NCBI RefSeq assembly: GCF_001971585.1
Contig: NZ_CP019323.1
Coordinates: 124,001-188,000 of the forward strand
DNA: 64,000 nucleotides
Source: Companilactobacillus allii
GTDB lineage: Bacteria; Bacillota; Bacilli; Lactobacillales; Lactobacillaceae
Reading direction: 5' to 3'
Position 1 is the first letter of the stretch. Each line of letters starts with the position of its first letter. Shown here one piece after another: positions 40,178-49,978 of the stretch. Both the position numbers and the translations under genes were made by a program. A model generated the notes under the pieces. It had not been told where the DNA came from, made no database searches, and worked only from the letters and a program-made list of their open reading frames with translations.

Positions 40178-42661
40178 TTAATGAGCTAATGACTTACCAG
40201 TCTTCTTATCATTTGTCTCAGCCACATTAATAGCTAACTTACCTTGCTTAGAGCCAACCTTGATCGTATCCCCTTCACCGACTTTATTCATCAGCAATAA
40301 TTCACTTACTGGATCTTCAATCTCACGTTGAATTGTTCTTCTCATTGGACGAGCACCATATTCTGGATTGTATCCGTCCTTCACCAAATCACTGTATGCA
40401 GATGGTGAAATAACAAGTTCAATTTTTCTTTCTTCAAGACGTTTTCTAAGATTGTTACTCATGATTTTAGCGATTGATTTAAGTTGATCTTTATCAAGAG
40501 CTTTAAAGACAATAGTTTCATCAACACGATTCAAGAATTCAGGTCTGAAGAACTTCTTCAACTCAGTATTAATACGTTCTTCCATTTCTTTATAATCATC
40601 ATGAATATCCTTTGCACCAAATCCAACTGACTTATCATCTTGCAAGGCACGAGCACCTAAGTTAGAAGTCATAATGATAATTGTATTTCTAAAGTCTACC
40701 TTACGTCCCTTGGCATCTGTCAAAATACCATCATCTAAAACTTGTAATAATAAGTTAAAGACATCTGGGTGAGCCTTTTCAACTTCATCAAGTAGGATCA
40801 CTGAATATGGCTCATTTTTAACCTTCTCAGTTAATTGGCCACCTTCATCAAATCCGACATATCCAGGAGCTGAACCAATCAACTTGGAGGTACTATATTG
40901 CTCCATGTATTCTGACATATCAACACGAATCAGATTATCTTCTGAACCAAACATTACTTCTGCTATTGATTTAGCAAGTTCAGTCTTACCAACACCAGTT
41001 GGTCCAAGGAACATAAATGAACCAATAGGACGATCTGGATCTTTCATACCACTTCTAGCACGACGAATGGCACGTGACACGGCACTAATTGCATCGTTTT
41101 GTCCAATAACTCTCTTATGCAACTCTTTTTCAAGGTTTAGTAAACGTTCACTTTCTTTTCTAGTGATTTGTTTAACCGGAACACCAGTCCATTCAGCGAT
41201 GATCTCGGCAATATCATCAACCTTAACAACTGGCTTTTTCAAACGTCCACTTTCTTGGTCTTCTTTGATCTTAGTGATCTTCTCTTGGACATCTTGTTCA
41301 TGCTCACGAATCAAGGCAGCCTTTTCAAAATCTTGATCCAAGATGGCATTGTTCTTATCATTGATCAATTGCATAGATTCGTCAGTTAACTTCTCTAATT
41401 CATTGTTCTTTGACACGTTATGAATACGGACTTTGGCAGAAGCCTCATCCATCAAGTCGATTGCCTTATCAGGTAAGAATCGATTTGTTAAATAACGTGA
41501 TGATAATTTAACTGCGGCTTGAATTGCCTCATCAGAAATTGTTAAACCATGATGTTGCTCATATCTAGGACGTAATCCTTCAAGAATCTTAACTGATTCC
41601 TCTTCACTAGGTTCTTCAATATGAACTTGAGCAAAACGACGCTCCAATGCAGTATCTTTTTCGATGTACTTTTGATACTCATTCAAAGTAGTAGCACCGA
41701 TCAATTGCAACTCACCACGGGCAAGTGCTGGTTTCAAAATGTTAGAAGCATCAATAGCTCCCTCTGCACCACCTGCACCAATCAATGTGTGTAACTCATC
41801 GATAAATAAGATGACATGTTTGTCTTTATAAATTTCTTCAATAATCTTCTTTAGTCTATCTTCAAACTCACCACGATACTTAGTACCGGCAACAAGAGAT
41901 CCCATATCAAGCATCATGATACGTTTGTTTTGCATATCAAGCGGCACATCTTTTTTTACGATAGCATTGGCTAATCCTTCAGCAATTGCAGTTTTACCAA
42001 CACCCGGTTCACCAACGAGGACAGGATTGTTCTTTGTTCTACGACTTAGAATTTGAATAGTACGTTCAACTTCTTTTTCACGACCAATCACTGGATCTAT
42101 TTGGTTCTCAGCTGCAATCTTTGTTAAATCACGTGCTAGCGAGTCAAGAGTTGGTGTTCCAGCCACTTCTTTTTTCTTTTGGTTCATTCCCATACCACGT
42201 CTAGTAGTCTTGTTAGACATGCCCATTTTATTTAGCAATAGACTTTTTGTCTTTGTCAGACTCAATCCGAGATTGGACAAAATACGGTTAGCTAGGTTAT
42301 CAGCGTCATCCAAAATAGCAAGTAAGATATGTTCAGTACCTATACGACTTGTATTATATTGATTTGAAATTTCCTCTGAACTAGCAAGAATTGTTTGTCC
42401 TTTAGGAGAATATGGAAGATAGATTCCCTTAGCGGTATTAGATGAGACATCACCATAGCCAGTAAGATGTTCAATTTCTTCTGAAACATCTTTATCACTA
42501 ACAGCCAAGTCTCGTAAAGTAATACCGGCAATGCCATCATTCTCCATTGTTAGACCTAATAAAATATGCTCTGTACCAACAGCATTATGATGAAATGTTT
42601 TAGCTTGATCTTGGGCTAAAACAAGTGCGTTTTTAGCGCTTTCGGTAAATACTTTGTCCAT
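40178..42661 (-). CDS. clpC: AAA+ unfoldase ClpC
   Basis: 827 residues. Two Clp-N repeats (1 to about 145), AAA-1 with Walker A GEPGVGKT (217-224), a middle domain with a UVR-like coiled segment (about 425-460), and AAA-2 with GPTGVGKTE and the ClpP-binding loop region. It feeds proteins to ClpP. Usually it is the last gene of a ctsR operon; here it stands alone behind a tRNA operon with its own promoter. No N-terminal zinc finger, so not ClpE. Confidence 0.95.
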   Translation of the reverse strand: MDKVFTESAKNALVLAQDQAKTFHHNAVGTEHILLGLTMENDGIAGITLRDLAVSDKDVSEEIEHLTGYGDVSSNTAKGIYLPYSPKGQTILASSEEISNQYNTSRIGTEHILLAILDDADNLANRILSNLGLSLTKTKSLLLNKMGMSNKTTRRGMGMNQKKKEVAGTPTLDSLARDLTKIAAENQIDPVIGREKEVERTIQILSRRTKNNPVLVGEPGVGKTAIAEGLANAIVKKDVPLDMQNKRIMMLDMGSLVAGTKYRGEFEDRLKKIIEEIYKDKHVILFIDELHTLIGAGGAEGAIDASNILKPALARGELQLIGATTLNEYQKYIEKDTALERRFAQVHIEEPSEEESVKILEGLRPRYEQHHGLTISDEAIQAAVKLSSRYLTNRFLPDKAIDLMDEASAKVRIHNVSKNNELEKLTDESMQLINDKNNAILDQDFEKAALIREHEQDVQEKITKIKEDQESGRLKKPVVKVDDIAEIIAEWTGVPVKQITRKESERLLNLEKELHKRVIGQNDAISAVSRAIRRARSGMKDPDRPIGSFMFLGPTGVGKTELAKSIAEVMFGSEDNLIRVDMSEYMEQYSTSKLIGSAPGYVGFDEGGQLTEKVKNEPYSVILLDEVEKAHPDVFNLLLQVLDDGILTDAKGRKVDFRNTIIIMTSNLGARALQDDKSVGFGAKDIHDDYKEMEERINTELKKFFRPEFLNRVDETIVFKALDKDQLKSIAKIMSNNLRKRLEERKIELVISPSAYSDLVKDGYNPEYGARPMRRTIQREIEDPVSELLLMNKVGEGDTIKVGSKQGKLAINVAETNDKKTGKSLAH

Positions 42662-42698
42662 GATAACTACCTCGACTTATGAATTCTTTAGTGTAGAA

Positions 42699-42726
42699 AG
42701 TATAATTCTACTATACAAAATTGCAA
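42699..42726 (-). promoter_or_regulatory. clpC promoter
   Basis: TTGCAA (42726-42721) and TATACT (42704-42699) with a 16-bp spacer. An AGTGATT/AATCACT inverted repeat (42726-42755, 16-base spacing) lies directly upstream. I see no CtsR heptamer repeat and no CIRCE element in 42662-42860. Confidence 0.65.
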
Positions 42727-42897
42727 GTGATTAAACTTATAGCAACATAATCACTAATTCCACAAAAAAGTTTGATATTTATATTAACACGATTATAAAT
42801 TAAAATATAACAAAATCACTTATTAATTAATCCTAGTGGTTTCTTATTACTATTATTACACATTTTCCACGATCTCATTAATAATATGGCGCAACTA

Positions 42898-42936
42898 AAA
42901 GAGTTCATCAATTCCAACTGAATTGATGAACTCTTT
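42898..42936 (-). terminator. Terminator of the tRNA operon
   Basis: A perfect 17-bp stem (42898-42914 with 42920-42936) and 5-base loop, T-rich on the minus strand side, 13 bp after tRNA-Pro. The 42740-42897 stretch beyond it holds nothing else I can support. Confidence 0.85.
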
Positions 42937-42948
42937 AATTGCTTTGGA

Positions 42949-43022
42949 TCGGGAAAACAAGATTCGAACTTGCGACCCCCGCGTCCCGAACGCGATGCTC
43001 TGCCAAGCTGAGCTACTTCCCG
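42949..43022 (-). tRNA. tRNA-Pro (CGG)
   Basis: 74 nt cloverleaf: acceptor CGGGAAG/TTTCCCG, anticodon stem TCGCG/CGCGG, loop TTCGGGA giving anticodon CGG, T-arm GCAAG/CTTGT, discriminator A. No CCA is encoded. A CGG proline tRNA is unusual for an AT-rich lactobacillus, where TGG is the norm. Confidence 0.95.
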
Positions 43023-43042
43023 ATACATGATATTAATAATGA

Positions 43043-43114
43043 AGCGGAAGACGGGATTCGAACCCGCGACCCCCACCATGGCAAGGTGATGTTCTACCAC
43101 TGAACTACTTCCGC
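43043..43114 (-). tRNA. tRNA-Gly (GCC)
   Basis: 72 nt with acceptor GCGGAAG/CTTCCGC, anticodon loop reading GCC, T-loop GTTCGAATC and discriminator T. No encoded CCA. Confidence 0.97.
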
Positions 43115-43119
43115 ATAAA

Positions 43120-43192
43120 TGCCGACTAGAGGATTCGAACCTCCGACCCCCTGTTTACAAGACAGATGCTCTGCCAACTGAGCTAAGTCGGC
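43120..43192 (-). tRNA. tRNA-Thr (TGT)
   Basis: 73 nt with acceptor GCCGACT/AGTCGGC, anticodon stem TCTGT/ACAGG, loop CTTGTAA giving TGT, discriminator A. Only 5 bp separates it from tRNA-Gly. Confidence 0.97.
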
Positions 43193-43242
43193 ATCAAGTA
43201 AACACTTATGATAAATCTGATTCAATATCTTAAATATCGAAA

Positions 43243-43325
43243 TACGGGTGAAAGGACTTGAACCTTCATGTCCATTGGACACTAGAACCTAAATCTAGCG
43301 CGTCTGCCAATTCCGCCACACCCGC
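43243..43325 (-). tRNA. tRNA-Leu (TAG)
   Basis: 83 nt class II tRNA: acceptor GCGGGTG/CACCCGT, anticodon stem CTAGA/TCTAG, loop TTTAGGT giving TAG, and an extra arm TGTCC/GGACA. Discriminator A. Confidence 0.97.
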
Positions 43326-43372
43326 AAAAGTGTGCTTTGATGCTTTTCCAATAAACTTACTTAAAAGTTTAA

Positions 43373-43445
43373 TGGAGGATACAGGGATCGAACCTGTGAC
43401 CTCCTGCTTGTAAGGCAGATGCTCTCCCAGCTGAGCTAATCCTCC
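43373..43445 (-). tRNA. tRNA-Val (TAC)
   Basis: 73 nt with acceptor GGAGGAT/ATCCTCC, anticodon stem TCTGC/GCAGG, loop CTTACAA giving TAC, discriminator A. First tRNA of the five-gene transcript. Confidence 0.97.
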
Positions 43446-43471
43446 ATTGCTTTGTAACAAACAACTATATT

Positions 43472-43501
43472 ATTATACCCAATCCAAATAAAAAAAGTCA
43501 A
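43472..43501 (-). promoter_or_regulatory. tRNA operon promoter
   Basis: TTGACT (43501-43496) and TATAAT (43477-43472) are 18 bp apart. The -35 box is part of the 3' arm of the lysS terminator hairpin. Confidence 0.8.
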
Positions 43502-43519
43502 CGAAAATTCGTTAACTTT
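43494..43519 (-). terminator. Terminator after lysS
   Basis: Stem AAAGTTAACGA/TCGTTGACTTT (43509-43519 with 43494-43504, one G-T pair) followed by a T-tract on the minus strand, about 57 bp after the lysS stop. Confidence 0.8.
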
Positions 43520-43575
43520 TTTTATTTGTTTATAAATATATTTCAAAAAGCACATAGATATATAATTTTAACTCA

Positions 43576-45066
43576 TTATTCTGGATTATCTGAGTTATCT
43601 TCTGGCTTCATAGTAGGGAATAAGACAACATCACGAATTGTTGGTGCATCAGTTAATAGCATAACTAAACGATCGATACCAATTCCCAATCCACCTGTTG
43701 GTGGCATACCGTATTCCAAGGCTTCTACATAATCATTGTCTATACCTTCAGCTTCGTCGTTTCCTTCATTTCTTTCAGCAACTTGAGCCTCAAATCTTTG
43801 GCGTTGATCAATAGGATCATTCAATTCAGTAAAGGCATTACCATATTCATGACCTAGAATATATACTTCAAAACGGTCAGTGAAACGTGGATCTTGCTTA
43901 TTTTTCTTAGCTAGAGGTGAAACTTCAATTGGGTAACCATAAATGAATGTAGGTTCTTTAATTTCACTCTCAACGAATGTTTCAAAGAATTCACTAATGA
44001 TATGACCAACTTGCCAATATTGTTCATAATGAACATTATTTTCATCAGCGAGCTTTTTAGCTTCATCAACTGTCATTTCTTGTTTAAAGTCTATTCCGGT
44101 CTTTTCCTTGATAGCATCAACCATTGAAATACGCTTGAATGGCTTACCAAGATCAACATCTTCACCTTGATAAGTGATTTGTGTTGTTCCAAGAGCCTTT
44201 TTAGCAGCATGTCTGAAGATACCTTCTGTTTCATCCATAACATCATTGAAGTCAAAGTATGCAGCATATGTTTCAAGAGAAGTGAACTCTGGACTATGTT
44301 GTGTATCTAGTCCTTCATTACGGAATACACGACCGATTTCGTAGACACGTTCAAATCCACCAACGATAAGTCTCTTCAATGGCAACTCAAGAGCAATTCG
44401 CAAGTACATATCTTCATCAAGTGCATTGTAGTGAGCGATAAATGGTTTGGCATTTGCACCACCAGCTTGTGCATTCAAAGTAGGTGTTTCAACTTCCATG
44501 AAATCTTCACCGTCTAAGTATTCACGTACAGCAGAAATAATCTTAGAACGTTTCTTAAAGCGATCAAAACTATCTTGGTTAGCAATCAAGTCAAGATATC
44601 TTTGACGATATTTTTGTTCAACATTTGTTAAACCATGGAACTTATCTGGTAATGGACGTAGTGACTTAGCCAACATAGTAACTTTAGTGGCTTTAACAGT
44701 TAGCTCACCCATGTCAGTTTTCATAACGTGACCTTCGATACCTAGATTATCTCCGATATCAGAGCGCTTGAAAATATGATAATTCTCTTCGCCAACTTCA
44801 TCTTTACGTACGTAGATTTGGATCTTACCGCTTCTATCTTTAATATCAGCAAATCCAACTTTACCCTTACCACGTTTAGTCATCATACGACCAGCAATGA
44901 TAACTGGTGTGTTTTGTTCTTCCAAAACATCCTTAGCTTCTTCGCTATATTTGTCTTGAAGAGTTTGTGTTAAATCAGTTCTTACAAAACGTGAACCGTA
45001 TGGGTCAACACCCTCATCATATAATTCAGCTAACTTGTCGCGACGGACCTTTAGTTGATCGTTCAT
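43576..45066 (-). CDS. lysS: Lysyl-tRNA synthetase, class II
   Basis: 496 residues from the ATG at 45066 (AAGGA 6 bases upstream). The frame opens 16 codons earlier at 45114, where the ribosome site is poor; 512 residues remains possible. OB-fold anticodon domain (about 50-160), then class II motif 1, motif 2 ([18 protein letters not shown]) and motif 3 ([12 protein letters not shown]). Charges tRNA-Lys. No T-box leader is seen; it is cotranscribed with dusB. Confidence 0.96.
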   Translation of the reverse strand: MNDQLKVRRDKLAELYDEGVDPYGSRFVRTDLTQTLQDKYSEEAKDVLEEQNTPVIIAGRMMTKRGKGKVGFADIKDRSGKIQIYVRKDEVGEENYHIFKRSDIGDNLGIEGHVMKTDMGELTVKATKVTMLAKSLRPLPDKFHGLTNVEQKYRQRYLDLIANQDSFDRFKKRSKIISAVREYLDGEDFMEVETPTLNAQAGGANAKPFIAHYNALDEDMYLRIALELPLKRLIVGGFERVYEIGRVFRNEGLDTQHSPEFTSLETYAAYFDFNDVMDETEGIFRHAAKKALGTTQITYQGEDVDLGKPFKRISMVDAIKEKTGIDFKQEMTVDEAKKLADENNVHYEQYWQVGHIISEFFETFVESEIKEPTFIYGYPIEVSPLAKKNKQDPRFTDRFEVYILGHEYGNAFTELNDPIDQRQRFEAQVAERNEGNDEAEGIDNDYVEALEYGMPPTGGLGIGIDRLVMLLTDAPTIRDVVLFPTMKPEDNSDNPE

Positions 45067-45117
45067 TTCTTTTCCTTGCTTGTTCTTTTGGTTTCCCAAA
45101 CTGTTCTCCCCCATTTC

Positions 45118-46122
45118 TTATGAAATCCTAGAAGCTCTAGCTTCTCTTTTTTCGTAACTATCAACAAAATTATCTAATATGTCGAATACTTCTTTCATAG
45201 TATCGACTTGCATAACTTGTGCACGTGCTCTGACGGCATGAGGAATACCTTTTAAATAATATGCCGCTTGCTGACGAAATTCTGGTACGCCAACATGTTC
45301 ACCTTTTAAGTCTACCAGACGTTGGAGTTGAAGTTTAGCTATATCTACTTTTTCTCTAACTGTTGGTTCTGGTAATATATCGCCAGTTTCAATGTAGTGG
45401 TTCATTGCATTAAGTTTCCATAAGTTACCAAGTACAGCACGTCCAACCATGGCGGCATCGGCACCGACTTCTTCAATCATGAACTTGGCATCTTCTGGAG
45501 TCTTAATATCACCATTTCCCATAAATGGAATGGTCAATTTTTGAGCTACTTCATGTAAAATATCCCAATTGGAATGTCCCATATAAAACTGTTCTCTAGT
45601 TCGACCATGCATGGCAATTGCAGCAGCTCCACCCTCTTGTGCAGCCAATGCATTTTCAACTGCATAAAGATGATCATCATCCCAACCAGTCCTCATCTTG
45701 ACTGTTAGTGGCTTATCAATAGCTGAACTAACGGACTTCACCACATCATAAACTTGATCAGGATCTAATAGCCAACGAGATCCAGCATCAGTTTTTACAA
45801 CTTTTTTAACCGGGCATCCCATATTAATATCAATAATATCAGCAGCAGTATTCTCAGATACAAATCTTGCAGCATTAACTAAAGATTCCTTACTACCACC
45901 GAAAATCTGAATACTTACTGGATGTTCCAATGGATCAACAAACAACATATTCATCGTTTTTTCGTTATGATACTTGATGCCTTTGTCACTTATCATCTCA
46001 CAAACAACTAATCCTGCCCCAAATTCTCGAGCGGTCAATCTAAAAGATGAGTTAGTAATACCAGCCATTGGTGCTACAACCACTTGATTAGGGATCGTAA
46101 CGTCTCCAATTTTCCATTCCAT
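45118..46122 (-). CDS. dusB: tRNA-dihydrouridine synthase
   Basis: 334 residues, FMN-dependent TIM barrel. VVAPMAGITNSSFR, DINMGCPVKKV (catalytic Cys about 98) and GNGDIKTPEDA are typical of DusB. Reduces uridines in the tRNA D-loop. First gene of the dusB-lysS transcript. Confidence 0.95.
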   Translation of the reverse strand: MEWKIGDVTIPNQVVVAPMAGITNSSFRLTAREFGAGLVVCEMISDKGIKYHNEKTMNMLFVDPLEHPVSIQIFGGSKESLVNAARFVSENTAADIIDINMGCPVKKVVKTDAGSRWLLDPDQVYDVVKSVSSAIDKPLTVKMRTGWDDDHLYAVENALAAQEGGAAAIAMHGRTREQFYMGHSNWDILHEVAQKLTIPFMGNGDIKTPEDAKFMIEEVGADAAMVGRAVLGNLWKLNAMNHYIETGDILPEPTVREKVDIAKLQLQRLVDLKGEHVGVPEFRQQAAYYLKGIPHAVRARAQVMQVDTMKEVFDILDNFVDSYEKREARASRIS

Positions 46123-46182
46123 AATATTTACCTCGTATTTAGTAACAAAGTGTTACTATCTGTTTTTGCATTACAACTCGTT

Positions 46183-46212
46183 ATGATAGCAAATATTTCA
46201 ATTGAATGGCAA
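46183..46212 (-). promoter_or_regulatory. dusB-lysS promoter
   Basis: TTGCCA (46212-46207) and TATCAT (46188-46183), 18-bp spacer. The leader holds a perfect AGTAACA/TGTTACT inverted repeat (46141-46157) just before the ribosome site. Confidence 0.65.
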
Positions 46213-46218
46213 ATATCA

Positions 46219-47100
46219 TTACTTCTTTTCAGAAATAATATTCTTCAACTCTTCTTCATTGAATTGATATTTGTTATTACAGAATTTACAAACTGCCTCT
46301 GCACCGTGGTTTTCGTCAATCATACTTTGTAGTTCTTTATCAGAAAGTGTAGCTAGGGACTTTGAAAACTTATCCTTAGAACAATCACATTTGAATTGAA
46401 CTGGCATATTTTCCAAAACTTTCAATTCTATTCCATTCATCAACTTATTCATAACTTCAATATTACTTAATCCTTCATTCAACAATGTTGACAGATTAGG
46501 AATAATTTTAAGATTATTCTCAATTTTGTCAATATCTTCATCCCCTGCTCCAGGTAATGTTTGGATCAAGAATCCACCTGCGGCACCAACTGTTTCATTA
46601 GGTTGAACAAATACAGATACTCCGACTGCTGAAGGAATCTGTTCTGACTTGGCCATATAATAAGCAAAGTCAGAGCCAATTTCACCTGAGACAATTGGAA
46701 CTTGACCTGTAAATGGTTCCTTCAAGTGCATATCTTTGGTAATGCTCAACGTCCCATTTGTTCCAACCGCACCTGCTACATCAATATGTCCATCCTTGTT
46801 CAAGGGCAAACTAACATGTGGATTTTGGATATAGCCTTTGAGGTCTCCTGATGCATTGGCATCAACAACGATTGCACCAGCAGGTCCATTTCCGAGCATT
46901 CTGGTAGTAAGTACTTCATCTTCTTTTAAAGTTGATGTTGCTATCAGTACTGAGCCTACCATGGTACGACCTAGTGCTGCAGTAGAGTTACTCCATGTAT
47001 CATGGCGCTTTTGTGCTTCAGAAACAGTCTGTGTAGCGTTCACTACATAAACTCTGAATTTGCCATCTTTAGAAACAGCTTTAGTTAAGTTATCAGTCAT
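46219..47100 (-). CDS. hslO: Redox-activated chaperone Hsp33
   Basis: 293 residues. The four zinc/redox cysteines are in CDC and CKFC (about 237-270), separated by the usual spacing. Oxidation releases zinc and switches on holdase activity. It lies directly downstream of ftsH, beyond that gene's terminator. Confidence 0.96.
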   Translation of the reverse strand: MTDNLTKAVSKDGKFRVYVVNATQTVSEAQKRHDTWSNSTAALGRTMVGSVLIATSTLKEDEVLTTRMLGNGPAGAIVVDANASGDLKGYIQNPHVSLPLNKDGHIDVAGAVGTNGTLSITKDMHLKEPFTGQVPIVSGEIGSDFAYYMAKSEQIPSAVGVSVFVQPNETVGAAGGFLIQTLPGAGDEDIDKIENNLKIIPNLSTLLNEGLSNIEVMNKLMNGIELKVLENMPVQFKCDCSKDKFSKSLATLSDKELQSMIDENHGAEAVCKFCNNKYQFNEEELKNIISEKK

Positions 47101-47123
47101 TTGAAAATTCCTTTCCGTGAAAA

Positions 47124-47145
47124 AAGCGACTCATATGAGTCGCTT
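47124..47145 (-). terminator. Terminator between ftsH and hslO
   Basis: A perfect 22-base palindrome AAGCGACTCAT/ATGAGTCGCTT followed by T-rich DNA, only 24 bp before the hslO start. hslO then depends on read-through, as no promoter fits in the gap. Confidence 0.8.
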
Positions 47146-47163
47146 CTTTTAATACTTATATAT

Positions 47164-49350
47164 TTATTTGTCCTGATCATTATTGTCTGAATTGTCATCA
47201 CTTGAATGATTGTCATTAGACTTGTCGGAATCATCTGCATCTTCTTTTGTAGTCTCAGACTTAGTTTCTGGGCTATCAGTTGGTGTAGTTGTATCCTTTT
47301 GATCTGATTCTGATGGGAATTGATTCTCATCAACATCACCAGTTTTTTGTTTTGCAGCATCCTTTGCTTCAACCATACGTTTTGATTGTTCAAATGTTGC
47401 AGCATTTTCACTTGGGAATTGAGCGTTTTCGTCATCATCAGGCATTTTGCCATCGTTGAACAAACTCAAAATTTCCTTTTCATTAAGTGTTTCATACTTC
47501 AATAGTGCTTCAGCAATTAACTTATGTTGCTCACGATGATTCTCGATAATAGTTCTTGCTTGTTCGTGACCTTCATCAAGAAGACGTTTAACTTCTTGGT
47601 CAATTAACTTAGCAGTATCTTCTGAATAGGCAGGCAATTGACGATATCCGCCACCACCGAATGGTTGTCCATCTTTTTCAAGTTGAACTGTACCTAAACG
47701 GTCAGTCATACCATATTCTGTGACCATTGTACGGGCAATTTGTGTAGCTTGCTCAAAGTCATTTGAAGCACCTGATGATTGTGTACCGAATATAATTTCT
47801 TCGGCTGTACGTCCACCGAGTAATCCAGCGATTTGTTCTGTAAATTCTTTCTTTGTTATAAGGTTTTGATCATCCTTAGGAAGCATGATAGCATAACCAC
47901 CAGCCTTACCACGAGGAACGATAGTAACCTTTCTAACAACACGAGAATCATTAAGTACAAGACCAATCAAAGCATGTCCAGCCTCATGGTATGCAACCAT
48001 GTGACGTTCTCTATCAGAGATAACATGATTCTTCTTAGCTGGTCCAGCAATAACTCGATCTTCAGCTTCATCGATATCAGTTGGATCAATCTTAGTCTTA
48101 CCACGTCTAGCAGCAACTAAGGCAGCTTCGTTAAGTAAGTTCTCAAGATCAGCACCAACGAATCCAGGTGTTGTTTGAGCCAATTGTTTCAAATCAACGT
48201 TATCAGTAAATGGCTTATTCTTAGAATGAACTTTAAGAATAGCTTCACGTCCTTTAACATCTGGTCTACCAACTAAGATCTTACGATCAAAACGACCTGG
48301 ACGTAACAAAGCAGGATCTAAGACATCAGAACGGTTAGTAGCTGCCATAACAATGACACCTTCATTACCAGTAAATCCGTCCATCTCAATTAGCAATTGG
48401 TTAAGTGTTTGTTCACGTTCGTCGTTACCACCACCGGTACCGGAACCACGTTGACGACCAACTGCATCGATTTCATCAATAAAGATAATTGATGGGGCAT
48501 CTTTCTTCGCATTCTCAAACAAATCACGAACACGAGAAGCACCAACACCAACGAACATCTCAACGAAATCTGAACCAGAAATTGAATAAAATGGTACTTT
48601 AGCTTCACCAGCAACGGCTTTGGCAAGCAAAGTCTTACCAGTACCAGGTGGTCCCTCAAGTAGGACACCTGATGGGATTCTTGCACCTAGGGATACGTAC
48701 TTACGAGGATCTTTCAAGAACTCAACAACTTCAACAAGCTCTTGTTTCTCCTCCTCAGCACCAGCGACATCTGAAAATCTAACTTTATTCTTCTTAGGGT
48801 CTTCAGGTTTAACTTTGGATTTACCAAAGTTCATAACACGGTTTGCACCGCCACCTTGTCCTCCACGCCCCATCATCGCAAAAATGATAAAGAAGAAAAG
48901 AATAAATGGTAGTACCAAAGTAAGAATTATAGAGATCCATTGTGACGATTGCGATTTAGCTGCTGCAGTCGTCTTAACTTTCTCTGCTGAAGCGGCATTA
49001 TTGATCCGTTTCAACGTATCATTATTTGGCAATACGGTCGAAGTAAATTGGGTAACTTTAGATGAACTTGTAGTTTGGCTTCTATTAAAGATTGATACAG
49101 AACGTGTTGTCTCTGTACTTTGAGCCTTTTTGTACTGACCAGTTACTTGGTAAGCACCACTAACAGGTTCGATCTTAAAGTTCTTAACTTTCCCTTGTTT
49201 TAGCTGTGTAATAAATTGATCTTGGCTTAGTGTTTTAGATTGATCTGAGGATTGACCACCAGCAAACCAACTTGCTGCGAGCACTAAAACAACAAAGAGC
49301 AAGATATAAAACAGGCTATTATTGATTAACCTATTTCGATTATTTTTCAT
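47164..49350 (-). CDS. ftsH: ATP-dependent zinc metalloprotease FtsH
   Basis: 728 residues. Two membrane helices (about 12-30 and 137-162), AAA+ domain with GPPGTGKT and the second-region-of-homology GRFDRKI, and the HEAGH zinc site. Degrades membrane and regulatory proteins. The final 60 residues are a low-complexity acidic tail rich in Asp, Ser, Asn and Glu, longer than in B. subtilis FtsH. Confidence 0.97.
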   Translation of the reverse strand: MKNNRNRLINNSLFYILLFVVLVLAASWFAGGQSSDQSKTLSQDQFITQLKQGKVKNFKIEPVSGAYQVTGQYKKAQSTETTRSVSIFNRSQTTSSSKVTQFTSTVLPNNDTLKRINNAASAEKVKTTAAAKSQSSQWISIILTLVLPFILFFFIIFAMMGRGGQGGGANRVMNFGKSKVKPEDPKKNKVRFSDVAGAEEEKQELVEVVEFLKDPRKYVSLGARIPSGVLLEGPPGTGKTLLAKAVAGEAKVPFYSISGSDFVEMFVGVGASRVRDLFENAKKDAPSIIFIDEIDAVGRQRGSGTGGGNDEREQTLNQLLIEMDGFTGNEGVIVMAATNRSDVLDPALLRPGRFDRKILVGRPDVKGREAILKVHSKNKPFTDNVDLKQLAQTTPGFVGADLENLLNEAALVAARRGKTKIDPTDIDEAEDRVIAGPAKKNHVISDRERHMVAYHEAGHALIGLVLNDSRVVRKVTIVPRGKAGGYAIMLPKDDQNLITKKEFTEQIAGLLGGRTAEEIIFGTQSSGASNDFEQATQIARTMVTEYGMTDRLGTVQLEKDGQPFGGGGYRQLPAYSEDTAKLIDQEVKRLLDEGHEQARTIIENHREQHKLIAEALLKYETLNEKEILSLFNDGKMPDDDENAQFPSENAATFEQSKRMVEAKDAAKQKTGDVDENQFPSESDQKDTTTPTDSPETKSETTKEDADDSDKSNDNHSSDDNSDNNDQDK

Positions 49351-49432
49351 ATATTTCCTCCTAATTACTTAGACGTTACATATTGTAACATTGACAGGCA
49401 TTAACACAATAATAATTGTACCGCTAAGTTGA

Positions 49433-49978
49433 TTATTTTGCGTTATAAACTTCTGGTTTTAAAACTCCGACATATGGAAGGTTTCGGTAGTGTTCGTTAT
49501 AATCCATCCCATATCCCACAACAAAGGCATCAGGTATTTGCACACCAATATAGTCAACATGTACTTGTTTGATTCTTCTAGCAGGTTTATCTAAAAATGA
49601 AACAATCTTAATTGACTTGGCTTCTCTAGTCTCAAAAAGCTTGATCAAACGGTCTAGCGTGAATCCAGTATCAATAATATCCTCAACTATAACGACATCA
49701 CGTCCCTTTAGTGAAGTATCAAGATCTTTGACAATTTTTACATCCCCAGTGGTATCGGTATTTTCACCACCATAACTAGAAACGTCCATGAAGTCATATT
49801 CCATTGGAATATCCACATGACGGATCAAATCCATCATAAACATTGCTGCACCACGTAGAATACATACAAATAATGGATTCTTGCCTGAATATTCCTCAGT
49901 CAAGTCCTTACCCAAACGCTCATTTGCCTCATTGATCTCTTTTTCTGATACTAATACTTTTTCAATATCCGAATTCAT
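49433..49978 (-). CDS. hpt: Hypoxanthine-guanine phosphoribosyltransferase
   Basis: 181 residues with the PRPP-binding loop VVIVEDIIDTGFTL (about 98-111) and N-terminal EKEINEANERLG. Salvages hypoxanthine and guanine. It begins with a 4-bp overlap with tilS; in Bacilli TilS and HprT are also encoded side by side and can interact. Confidence 0.96.
   Translation of the reverse strand: MNSDIEKVLVSEKEINEANERLGKDLTEEYSGKNPLFVCILRGAAMFMMDLIRHVDIPMEYDFMDVSSYGGENTDTTGDVKIVKDLDTSLKGRDVVIVEDIIDTGFTLDRLIKLFETREAKSIKIVSFLDKPARRIKQVHVDYIGVQIPDAFVVGYGMDYNEHYRNLPYVGVLKPEVYNAK

Noticed and set aside
42816-42863. A 15-residue ORF between the tRNA terminator and clpC.
   Set aside because: Weak ribosome site, no promoter and no recognisable product; expected by chance.
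42662-42897. CtsR or CIRCE heat-shock operators for clpC.
   Set aside because: No GGTCAAA-type tandem repeat or TTAGCACTC/GAGTGCTAA pair is visible on either strand.
45067-46218. T-box leader controlling lysS.
   Set aside because: lysS lies only a few bases after dusB, and the dusB leader is too short and lacks T-box sequence.
48620-49123. A 167-codon antisense reading frame inside ftsH, and similar long frames opposite rpoB, clpC and rplV.
   Set aside because: They mirror the coding strand's codon pattern, lack ribosome sites and have no recognisable protein features.
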